A stretch of 5,013 nucleotides of DNA from a candidate division LCP-89 bacterium (GTDB lineage Bacteria; Electryoneota; B3-LCP): contig JALGZU010000427.1 of the NCBI GenBank assembly GCA_025774735.1, forward strand, positions 1 to 5,013. Reading direction: 5' to 3'. This document shows, in pieces, positions 1-4,844 of this stretch. A program made the position numbers and the translations under genes. Each line of letters begins with the position of its first letter. The stretch's first letter is position 1. The notes under the pieces are model-generated. The model saw nothing but the letters and a program-made list of their open reading frames with translations, was not told where the DNA came from and ran no database searches.

Positions 1-1
1 C

Positions 2-535
2 ATCAATCTGGATCTGTCGGGTGGGGGAGAGGGTCATCTCACCTTTTCGGGCAGGCCCTTCCCGGCTCTGGCCGCGCTCGTGTTCTTGATCGTGACGGTG
101 ATCCTGGTGATCCGCTGGTATTCCGGTTCGGAAGTGGCCGACTGGATGGGGGAGACCGGCAAGCTGGCCTGGAAGATCGTACCGATTCTCCTGGCGGGCG
201 TCTTCGTCGCCGGCATCGTCAAGGCGTTCCTGCCTCAGCAGGTCGTGCAGGCCTGGGTGGGAGGCAATTCGGTCGGGAACAACCTGCTGGCCGCGGTCTT
301 CGGCGCGCTGATGTACTTCTCCACGCTGACTGAAGTCCCCATCGTCAAGGCTTTGATGGACTTGGGCATGGGTAAGGGACCGGCTTTGACTCTGCTATTA
401 GCCGGGCCGTCGCTGTCTCTGCCCAACATGATCGTCATCGGCCGGGTGATGGGAGTCAAACGCACCGCGGTGTACGTCCTGGCCGTGATCGTGCTGTCCA
501 CGCTTGGGGGCGTGTTGTTCGGAAGGTTCGCTTAG
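2..535 (+). CDS. COG0701/DUF318-type membrane permease, C-terminal part (5' end outside window)
   Basis: The frame is open from the left edge, so this is a partial gene; the GTG at 80 lies inside a transmembrane segment and is not the start. The visible 177 residues hold about five hydrophobic segments (residues roughly 20-38, 54-77, 93-115, 126-147 and 154-174) after a glycine-rich hydrophilic loop. The run 'YFSTLTEVPIVKALMDLGMG' (residues 105-124) and the following 'LLLAGPSLSLPNM' are typical, by family knowledge, of the predicted permeases of COG0701 (DUF318, distantly related to ArsP). The paired cysteines seen at the equivalent site of some ArsP/SO_0444-like members are absent here. It would act in the inner membrane; the substrate is unknown (metal, metalloid or organoarsenical export is known only for relatives). 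It is followed after 26 bp by a small thioredoxin-fold gene, a recurring partner of this subfamily. Family assignment is fairly firm, specificity is not. Confidence 0.85.
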   Translation: MNLDLSGGGEGHLTFSGRPFPALAALVFLIVTVILVIRWYSGSEVADWMGETGKLAWKIVPILLAGVFVAGIVKAFLPQQVVQAWVGGNSVGNNLLAAVFGALMYFSTLTEVPIVKALMDLGMGKGPALTLLLAGPSLSLPNMIVIGRVMGVKRTAVYVLAVIVLSTLGGVLFGRFA

Positions 536-549
536 AACGCAAAAAGATA

Positions 550-554
550 GAAGG
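550..554 (+). promoter_or_regulatory. Ribosome binding site of the small thioredoxin-fold gene
   Basis: GAAGG lies 7 nt before the ATG at 562, inside the 26-bp gap after the permease stop. No separate promoter is apparent in this gap, which supports cotranscription with the permease. Confidence 0.6.
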
Positions 555-561
555 TTATGAG

Positions 562-807
562 ATGAAAAAGATCGAAATTCTGGGCGTCGGCTGCGCCAAG
601 TGCACGAAAGCCGAGGACGAAGTGCGCAAGGCAGCCCTGAGCCTCGGCTGGACGGAAGGGGAAGAGTTCACCCTTGAAAAGATCACCGAACCCGGCGCTA
701 TCGCCTCCCGGGGCGTCCTGATGACGCCCGGCGTGGTCGTGGATAACAGGATCGTATCCACAGGCAAAGTGCCAAAACCGAGGGATATCTTGTCCTGGTT
801 GAAGTAA
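562..807 (+). CDS. Small thioredoxin-fold redox protein (CxxC, MTH895/TM0996-like)
   Basis: An 81-residue protein beginning 'MKKIEILGVGCAKCTKAED'. The CxxC redox motif (Cys11-Ala-Lys-Cys14) follows the first beta strand. A Thr55-Pro56 pair sits where thioredoxin folds carry the cis-proline ('MTPGVVVD'), and the C-terminus 'GKVPKPRDILSWL' matches the last strand and helix of the family. About 80 residues with no N-terminal extension is the normal size for the 'redox-active disulfide protein' / small archaeal-type thioredoxin group. It is a cytosolic dithiol protein with no signal peptide. Members are frequently encoded directly after COG0701 permeases, as here, which suggests that it delivers reducing power or handles a thiophilic substrate for the transporter; that role is inference. 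The start is supported by GAAGG 7 nt upstream. Confidence 0.9.
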   Translation: MKKIEILGVGCAKCTKAEDEVRKAALSLGWTEGEEFTLEKITEPGAIASRGVLMTPGVVVDNRIVSTGKVPKPRDILSWLK

Positions 808-809
808 AA

Positions 810-831
810 AAGGCGAGCAACTGCTCGCCTT
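810..831. terminator. Hairpin between convergent genes, probable bidirectional terminator
   Basis: AAGGCGAGC / AACT / GCTCGCCTT forms a perfect 9-bp stem with a 4-nt loop, starting 2 nt after the thioredoxin stop codon. On the minus strand the stem is followed by a T run (the complement of the A run at 806-810), a good intrinsic terminator for transcripts leaving the secreted-protein gene. On the plus strand the downstream sequence (CGCTGTCTATTTCG) is only weakly T-rich, so plus-strand termination is less certain. The stem core is the same as that of the terminator at 2625-2650. Confidence 0.7.
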
Positions 832-843
832 CGCTGTCTATTT

Positions 844-909
844 CGTCATTGCGAGGAATCCGCCGCATGGCGGATGACGACGCAATCTCATCCCTGCGGA
901 CGCAGGGAT
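844..909. repeat. REP-like nested palindromic repeat
   Basis: Two adjacent hairpins are visible: ATCCGCC/GCAT/GGCGGAT (858-875) and ATCCCTGC/GGAC/GCAGGGAT (890-909). Around the first lie two outer inverted pairs, CGTCAT (844-849) with ATGACG (874-879) and ATTGCG (848-853) with CGCAAT (881-886). The CGTCATTGCGAGG...CGCAATCTC layout resembles a dispersed repeat that I recall from many environmental bacterial genomes. Copy number in this genome cannot be judged from one window. It lies in the noncoding spacer between convergent genes and no convincing ORF covers it. Confidence 0.6.
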
Positions 910-913
910 CTAG

Positions 914-941
914 AGGGGCTACCCAATCGGGTGCCCTACAT
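914..941. repeat. Small palindromic repeat with TGTAGGGC lead
   Basis: Read on the minus strand this is TGTAGGGCACCC-GATT-GGGTAGCCCC, an imperfect hairpin with a perfect 4-bp ACCC/GGGT core and further pairing outside it. The TGTAGGGC lead followed by a G/C-rich palindrome is shared with the element at 1254-1281, inside the neighbouring coding region, in the opposite orientation. A common repeat family is suspected on two copies only. Confidence 0.4.
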
Positions 942-943
942 TT

Positions 944-979
944 TAATCTGCCTAATCAGTGTAATCAGCGCAATCTGCG
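944..979. repeat. Four-unit 9-bp tandem array
   Basis: Four degenerate 9-mers run head to tail: TAATCTGCC, TAATCAGTG, TAATCAGCG, CAATCTGCG. The array ends 14 bp beyond the stop codon of the minus-strand secreted-protein gene, inside its presumed 3' untranslated region. Similar 'AATCnGnG' tandem stretches occur as dispersed noncoding repeats in some environmental genomes, from memory. No function can be assigned. Confidence 0.55.
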
Positions 980-993
980 GTTCAACAATTTTC

Positions 994-2529
994 CTACTTC
1001 ACCACCATCACACGCTTCGCCAGCGCTTCCTGGGGCGTTTCCAGGCGGATGATGTACACTCCCGAAGCGTACTGTGCAGGATTCCAGAGGAAGGCATGCG
1101 TTCCGGCGGGCTGGCGGCCGCTGACGATGGTGGTCACCTTGCGGCCCAGGAGGTCGTACACCGAAAGATCCACCTGTTCTGTAGCGGCCAATGTAAAAGT
1201 AATCGAAACAGTCGGATTGAACGGATTCGAATAGGCCTCTAAAGTGGTTTCGTTTTGTAGGGCGGGGGTTCTTCCCCCGCCAATGTTTGTATCGGCGAAT
1301 CCTTCCCCAGAATCTAAAGCTCCTTCCTTGGTAAACGACAGATGATCCTCATAGTCGATACTCGGGCTGACAGGATCGTATTCACCGATGTAAGCATTCA
1401 GAGTGTATGTACCGGCCGGAGCGTTGGCGGGAACGGTCAATTCCCGGTCCCGGTTCGCCGACCAATAAGAACCCATATACAGATCCTCAACCGGCCCCAG
1501 AACCGGTCCGAAGATACTGCCGTTCGGCAGTGTCACATCGCACCAGATGTCGCCGGTATAAGGAACCGGTCCTAAGTTCCTTCCTTTGATATAATATTCG
1601 AGGACACCGCCTGTGGCTGGAAAGGAGGTTGTGTCCAGCGCAGTGAGATGGATATAGGGCAATCCCACCGTTGTCGAGAACGGATGAAATTCAGTGAAGT
1701 TATAACCATAGTCGTCACTGTAATAGATGAAGATTTCACCGCCGCCGGTATAATATCCATCCCCCATGGCAATAAAGACATCACCTGTGGTCGTGCCCGC
1801 TTGCATCTGGGTGATATAATAGCTGGTATCAGGAAAGTTGTGAGTCCATTCAAATGTATATCCCGTATCAGCGCTAAAGAACAAATCACCAGTGTGACCA
1901 TCGTAGAAATAGAGCTCACCTGGTAAAGCGCCACGGCTGATTCTGGTATTATATCCACTTCCATACACAGGGAGCGTTGATATGCAAACGAAGTCATCGG
2001 CGAAATTTATGCTGCGATAAAGCTCCCCATCTTGGCTATCGAGAACAAAGAATTCTCCTTCATTGATTCCTACCGTATGGATGAAGTAATTTACATCTAA
2101 ACCTTCTGGGTAATGGATGTCCCAAGAACCACCGTAATTTATACTGTATTTTATTACTCTCTCAGGGATCCAATCAAATGTATACATTTCCCCTGGGTAT
2201 CTTCCCGTTGATATACTGTACAATGTCGAGCCAACAGGATCCCAGGTTGCCCCATAGTTTTGGCTGAGCCAGATTATACCGTAGTGGTTTATAAGATATC
2301 CCGGCGTTGCGTCAGCAATCAATCCGCCGTCATAATATGCGTTCGGCACAAAGATATTGAGAGTTTCACCGAAATCATCACTGTAATAGAGATTCGCGGT
2401 AAAACCCTCTCCTGGCCCCCAAAGGTATAATCCACCAGGGCAGGTGGGATCCTTGGTAAAGCTTCCCTCGGAAGCAAGAACTGTAGTGAAGGATACTAAG
2501 ATCGCTAGTAATAAGGAAATTAACTTCAT
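994..2529 (-). CDS. Exported Asp-box beta-propeller-like protein with Ig-like and type IX sorting domains
   Basis: A 511-residue protein starting 'MKLISLLLAILVSFTTVLAS', a clear signal peptide with likely cleavage near residue 19-20. Six Asp-box-like motifs (S-x-[DN]-x-G-x-[TSN]-[WFL] or degenerate) begin near residues 50, 89, 129, 173, 219 and 271, for example 'SADTGYTF'. They are 39-52 residues apart, consistent with blades of a BNR/sortilin-like beta-propeller. An Ig-like beta domain follows (about 295-400, 'FPATGGVLEYYIKGRNLG' ... 'LTVPANAPAGTYTLNAYIG'). Then come a glycine/proline linker (about 405-428) and an 80-residue C-terminal domain ('SNPFNPTVSITFTL', 'VYDLLGRKV', 'ASGVYIIRLE', final basic 'RVMVVK') of the type that sorts proteins through the type IX (Por) system to the cell surface. 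The start at 2529 is preferred over 2568 because AGAAGGGA lies 6 nt upstream and 2568 falls inside the promoter spacer. Expressed from its own promoter. The propeller half is much more AT-rich than the C-terminal half. The ligand or enzymatic role is unknown. Confidence 0.87.
   Translation of the reverse strand: MKLISLLLAILVSFTTVLASEGSFTKDPTCPGGLYLWGPGEGFTANLYYSDDFGETLNIFVPNAYYDGGLIADATPGYLINHYGIIWLSQNYGATWDPVGSTLYSISTGRYPGEMYTFDWIPERVIKYSINYGGSWDIHYPEGLDVNYFIHTVGINEGEFFVLDSQDGELYRSINFADDFVCISTLPVYGSGYNTRISRGALPGELYFYDGHTGDLFFSADTGYTFEWTHNFPDTSYYITQMQAGTTTGDVFIAMGDGYYTGGGEIFIYYSDDYGYNFTEFHPFSTTVGLPYIHLTALDTTSFPATGGVLEYYIKGRNLGPVPYTGDIWCDVTLPNGSIFGPVLGPVEDLYMGSYWSANRDRELTVPANAPAGTYTLNAYIGEYDPVSPSIDYEDHLSFTKEGALDSGEGFADTNIGGGRTPALQNETTLEAYSNPFNPTVSITFTLAATEQVDLSVYDLLGRKVTTIVSGRQPAGTHAFLWNPAQYASGVYIIRLETPQEALAKRVMVVK
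1254..1281. repeat. Palindromic repeat inside the coding linker
   Basis: GGCGGGGG/TTCTT/CCCCCGCC is a perfect 8-bp-stem hairpin (1261-1281) preceded by TTGTAGG. It lies in frame in the minus-strand secreted-protein gene and encodes about residues 414-426 (T-N-I-G-G-G-R-T-P-A-L-Q-N), between the Ig-like and sorting domains. Its lead resembles the noncoding element at 914-941. Confidence 0.6.
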
Positions 2530-2535
2530 GGCTCG

Positions 2536-2543
2536 TCCCTTCT
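2536..2543 (-). promoter_or_regulatory. Ribosome binding site deciding the start of the secreted protein
   Basis: Minus-strand AGAAGGGA ends 6 nt before the ATG at 2529. The alternative upstream ATG at 2568 would add 13 residues before the signal peptide and would sit between the -35 and -10 boxes, so 2529 is the better start. Confidence 0.65.
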
Positions 2544-2555
2544 GAAGCAAATGTA

Positions 2556-2584
2556 AATATAACCACAAAACTCCCCAAAGTCAA
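2556..2584 (-). promoter_or_regulatory. Sigma70-type promoter of the secreted-protein gene
   Basis: On the minus strand a TTGACT -35 box (2584-2579) and a TATATT -10 box (2561-2556) are separated by exactly 17 bp. Transcription would start near 2549, giving a leader of about 20 nt that contains the ribosome binding site. The layout is the housekeeping E. coli-like type and not the -33/-7 (TTTG / TAnnTTTG) type known from Bacteroidetes. Confidence 0.65.
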
Positions 2585-2624
2585 GAACTTCTTTTCAGCG
2601 GGGTAAGATTTTTAAGCAAAATAA

Positions 2625-2650
2625 ACAAGGCGAGCATCCGCTCGCCTTGT
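2625..2650 (-). terminator. Intrinsic terminator of the minus-strand operon
   Basis: ACAAGGCGAGC / 4-nt loop / GCTCGCCTTGT is a perfect 11-bp stem. On the minus strand it is followed by a T-rich tail (TTATTTTGC). It lies 28 bp beyond the stop of the decayed toast-rack-like gene and upstream of the promoter for the next gene, so it separates the two transcription units. Its 9-bp core is identical to that of the hairpin at 810-831. Confidence 0.8.
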
Positions 2651-2678
2651 ACGTCATCTATCTGTGTGTGACTCTATC

Positions 2679-3386
2679 TCAATCCACAATCTTGATCTTG
2701 ATGCTGCCCAGACCCACTTCGGCATCGACGCTGACCCGGTGGTCGGCATCCTCCCAGCTCGAGGTGCGGTAAAGACCGTTGCGCACCTCCCGGATGGCCC
2801 GATCCAGGCTCACCGAAGAGAGGAATGAACCTTCCTTGTACACTTCCACGCCCAGCGCTTCGGGGATCTCTATCTTGGCGCTGCCCAGCCCGACTTCCAG
2901 TTTCAACTCGGCCTCTACTCGGCCTCTTTCACTTTCCACTCGCCGCTCAGGTCCAGTTCGGCGGAACCCAACCCGCACTCCAGGGTGAGGTTTTCGAAGT
3001 TGGCGTTGCCCAGGCCGTAGGCGTTGCATTCACCCAGGCCGACCTCGATGTCGATCTCTTCGATCATCTCGCTGTTCGGCTCATCGCGCGCACCTTCAGG
3101 CCGGTCATGTCCAGATCGCCTTCCACCAGGCCGATCTCGATGGAGAAGATGATCGGCACTCTGGTGCTGAAGAGCAGCTCCCAGCGGTCGTCGGAATCAT
3201 GGTGACCCTTCTTGTGGTCGTCGTAGTCCCTCTCGCCGGATTCGATGGTCAGCCGGCCGGATTTACCCGATTTTCTGAAGCGGATTTCCGGCTCGTCGTT
3301 CTCGGTGTTGTAGGTGATGTCGGCTTCCAGCAGGTTGTTGCCTTCAACTTGACCGATGATCAGCTCGGCAATGCCGATGCTTTCAT
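2679..3386 (-). pseudogene. Decayed toast-rack / LiaF C-terminal-like beta-repeat protein gene
   Basis: Coding signal runs through three frames. Segment A (3390 to about 3091) reads 'IGIAELIIGQVEGNNLLEAD', then 'RWELLFSTRVPIIFSIEIGL'. Segment B (about 3084-2918) reads 'DEPNSEMIEEIDIEVGLGEC', then 'LTLECGLGSAELDLSGEWKV'. Segment C (to 2679) reads 'EAELKLEVGLGSAKIEIPEA' and ends 'VDAEVGLGSIKIKIVD'. The A-B break sits at a CGCGCG run (3085-3091) with two extra bases; the B-C break is a perfect 11-bp tandem duplication (2906-2927). Removing both gives a continuous 233-codon frame including the stop. The recurrent [E/D]-x-G-L-G-x strands and 'NNLLEADITYN' match what I know of toast-rack/DUF2154 (LiaF C-terminal) proteins found beside DUF4097 genes. 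No signal peptide or in-frame start remains: the ATG at 3386, with AAGGTGA upstream, hits a stop after eight codons, so the N-terminus appears deleted. An ATG at 3029 opens segment C's frame but its first ~36 codons are out of the true frame. Assembly error is the alternative. Confidence 0.78.
2906..2927. repeat. Perfect 11-bp tandem duplication causing a frameshift
   Basis: ACTCGGCCTCT occurs twice in direct succession (2906-2916 and 2917-2927). In the minus-strand reading frame the second unit introduces a TAG (2917-2915) and shifts the frame; with one unit the codons read V-K-E-A-E-L-K-L without interruption. Confidence 0.85.
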
Positions 3387-3390
3387 GATG

Positions 3391-3397
3391 TCACCTT
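3391..3397 (-). promoter_or_regulatory. Relic ribosome binding site of the decayed gene
   Basis: Minus-strand AAGGTGA lies 4 nt before ATG-AAA at 3386, a normal start context, but the frame stops after eight codons (TGA inside 'GAGCTGATC'). It is probably the original initiation region, now joined to an internal part of the gene. Confidence 0.45.
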
Positions 3398-3442
3398 GAG
3401 GAGTTATCTCGTGCGTTTATATGAAACCGGACGGTCAGCGGG

Positions 3443-4801
3443 TCAGTTCCCTTTTTCGATGAAGATATCCCCTTCAACGGTACTCAGGTCGATTACGGGG
3501 CCGCCTCCGTTGATGTCACCGGTGGCGGTGATGTAACGGGTGCCTCCATGGATGATCAGGCCCTTGCGTGCTTCGAATTCGTCATCTTCAACGATTTTCA
3601 ATTTGAAGTCGCTGCGGATGGTGTGATCCGAATAGGGATCCATCAGCCTGACTTCAGCGTGGATGGTGGCTTTGACGTCGGCTGGCAGCCGGAGATCGAT
3701 GTCTCCCCCGGACGAGCTCAGCTTGACTCCCCCCGTCAGCTTGCCCACAGTGCTGGCCTGGATGTCGCCGCCTGAAGTTTCGCCTTCCAGCCTCCCGGCG
3801 ATTTTCTCCAGTTCCAGGTCTCCTCCGGAGGTAGAGACTTCCACGTCGCCCATGATCGCATCAACGTCGATGTCACCGCCGGAGGTGCGGCCGTAAACGT
3901 CGCCGGTGATCTGCGAGGCGCGGATGTCGCCGCCGGAGGTCTTCAGCTCGATGTCGCCCTCGACAGAGCGGGCTTCCAGGTCTCCTCCGGACGTCGAGGC
4001 TGAGTGGGAGGCACCTTTCACGTCGCTTAGGTTGATGTCACCACCGGAGGTGGAGAGATCCAGGTCGCCGACCACGTGACGGGCTTCCATGTCACCACCC
4101 GAGGTGGACGCCCGGGTACGGCCGTTAACGCCCTCCAGCGTGATATCGCCGCCCGACGTCTTCAAGGTGAACGGACCCCTGGTGGCGTTCTCCATTTCAA
4201 CGTCACCACCGGCTGTTTTCACGTTCACGTCGCCCTCGACGTCATTGAGATTGATGTCACCGCCGGCGGTTTCCGCTTCGATCTCGCCCGATACGTCTTC
4301 GATTTCGACGTCCCCGCCAGCTGTTTCGAGGGTGGCCTCACCCATCAGGTGCTGCAGTTTGACGTCACCTCCCATCGTCTCAGCGTCCACGTTGAATTTT
4401 TCGGGGACTTCCACTCTGTAAGAGGTGGTGATATAGCGCCGCATGCGGTTCTCATAGCCGACCACCCGGACGCTGTTCCCCGATTTGGAGACGCTGGCGC
4501 GGTAGCGTTCGAAAGCGTCTTGAGCCTGCTTTTCCGTATCAACGTCGAAGAGGAACTCCTGGATGACGACCACCTGATTTCCCGATCCGCCGGTGATGGT
4601 CACATCGCCGATCAGGTCATCCATGGTCAGCTCGCCGCCAGCTTTCACGTCGAATTTTTCGGTGGAAACGGCCAGGAAGCCGCCTCTCTCCTTGGTGATG
4701 TGTAGTTTCTCATGCCGGGTCTCGCTTCCGGCCAGAGCCGTTGCCGCCAGCAGGACGAGGCTCAGGCAAATCGTAAGTATGGTTCTTTGTGTCTTCATCA
4801 T
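3443..4801 (-). CDS. Exported DUF4097-type protein with 13 [TS]-x-G-G-D repeats (beta-solenoid)
   Basis: A 452-residue protein with a signal peptide ('MMKTQRTILTICLSLVLLAA', cleavage near A24-G25). A beta-rich N-terminal part of about 110 residues follows ('GELTMDDLIGDVTITGGSGN', 'YRVEVPEKFNVDAETMGGDV'). Residues 142-377 are a tandem array with [TS]-x-G-G-D starting at 142, 160, 178, 196, 215, 233, 251, 270, 288, 306, 324, 342 and 363; ten of the twelve intervals are 18 or 19 residues with no gap, nine of them exactly 18, and the last is 21. A second conserved G (usually G-D/E/R) sits mid-repeat. This is the pattern of the DUF4097 'beta-strand repeat' family, expected to fold as a beta-solenoid in the periplasm or on the cell surface. 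The C-terminal 75 residues hold a 'RSDFKLKIVEDDEFEARKGL' segment typical of family ends. Early repeats carry TAGGD, later ones TSGGD. AGGAG is 4 nt before the first ATG and 7 nt before the second (4798), so Met2 may be the true start. It lies between a HEAT-repeat-like gene and a toast-rack pseudogene. The precise role is unknown. Confidence 0.88.
   Translation of the reverse strand: MMKTQRTILTICLSLVLLAATALAGSETRHEKLHITKERGGFLAVSTEKFDVKAGGELTMDDLIGDVTITGGSGNQVVVIQEFLFDVDTEKQAQDAFERYRASVSKSGNSVRVVGYENRMRRYITTSYRVEVPEKFNVDAETMGGDVKLQHLMGEATLETAGGDVEIEDVSGEIEAETAGGDINLNDVEGDVNVKTAGGDVEMENATRGPFTLKTSGGDITLEGVNGRTRASTSGGDMEARHVVGDLDLSTSGGDINLSDVKGASHSASTSGGDLEARSVEGDIELKTSGGDIRASQITGDVYGRTSGGDIDVDAIMGDVEVSTSGGDLELEKIAGRLEGETSGGDIQASTVGKLTGGVKLSSSGGDIDLRLPADVKATIHAEVRLMDPYSDHTIRSDFKLKIVEDDEFEARKGLIIHGGTRYITATGDINGGGPVIDLSTVEGDIFIEKGN
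3662..4378 (-). repeat. 54-bp-period coding repeat array of the DUF4097 gene
   Basis: The DNA encoding the [TS]-x-G-G-D units repeats about every 54 bp, seen on the plus strand as recurring variants of GTC(A/G/T)CC(G/A/T)CC(G/C)GA(G/C)GT. The repeats are codon-degenerate and not identical, so they are old protein repeats and not a recent expansion. The array also produces long open antisense frames that are artefacts. Confidence 0.8.
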
Positions 4802-4805
4802 TGTT

Positions 4806-4810
4806 CTCCT
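4806..4810 (-). promoter_or_regulatory. Ribosome binding site of the DUF4097-type gene
   Basis: Minus-strand AGGAG precedes two consecutive ATG codons, 4 nt from the first and 7 nt from the second. The spacing favours the second ATG (4798) slightly; the proteins differ by one methionine. Confidence 0.7.
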
Positions 4811-4818
4811 TTCAGAGC

Positions 4819-4834
4819 TGAGCCCCAGGGCTCA
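4819..4834. other. Small intercistronic hairpin
   Basis: TGAGCC and GGCTCA form a 6-bp stem around a 4-nt loop, between the stop of the HEAT-like gene (4845) and the ribosome binding site of the DUF4097 gene. It has no T tract, so it is not an intrinsic terminator; it might affect message stability or relative expression within the operon. Short stems like this also arise by chance in GC-rich DNA. Confidence 0.35.
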
Positions 4835-4844
4835 ACCCGCGCGT

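Noticed and set aside
80..535. GTG at 80 as the true start of the permease
   Set aside because: It falls within a transmembrane helix and the same frame is open to the left edge with plausible loop sequence.
849..1242. Plus-strand open frames over the repeat spacer and the 3' end of the secreted-protein gene, including a His run
   Set aside because: They cross palindromic repeats, have no ribosome binding site, and the His run is the antisense of the conserved C-terminal 'VMVVK'.
1342..1589. Short plus-strand ORFs opposite the Ig-like domain
   Set aside because: They are rich in Arg/Pro, lack ribosome binding sites and lie opposite a well-supported domain on the minus strand.
2530..2568. 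Upstream start at 2568 for the secreted protein
   Set aside because: It would place the start codon inside the -35/-10 spacer, put 13 residues before a normal signal peptide, and has no good ribosome binding site.
2679..3029. Intact 116-residue minus-strand gene starting at ATG 3029
   Set aside because: Its first ~36 residues are an Arg/Pro-rich translation of DNA whose true coding frame (with 'DIEVGLGECNAYGLGNANF') is another one; only the part after the 11-bp duplication is genuine.
3662..4378. Regular ~54-bp repeats resembling a CRISPR array
   Set aside because: The repeats are degenerate, lie fully in one long reading frame and encode a conserved [TS]-x-G-G-D motif; there are no unique spacers.
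4076..4705. Long plus-strand open frame of 209 codons opposite the DUF4097 gene
   Set aside because: It is an antisense shadow: the biased repeat codons remove stops in the opposite strand. The minus-strand product has a signal peptide, ribosome binding site and family repeats.
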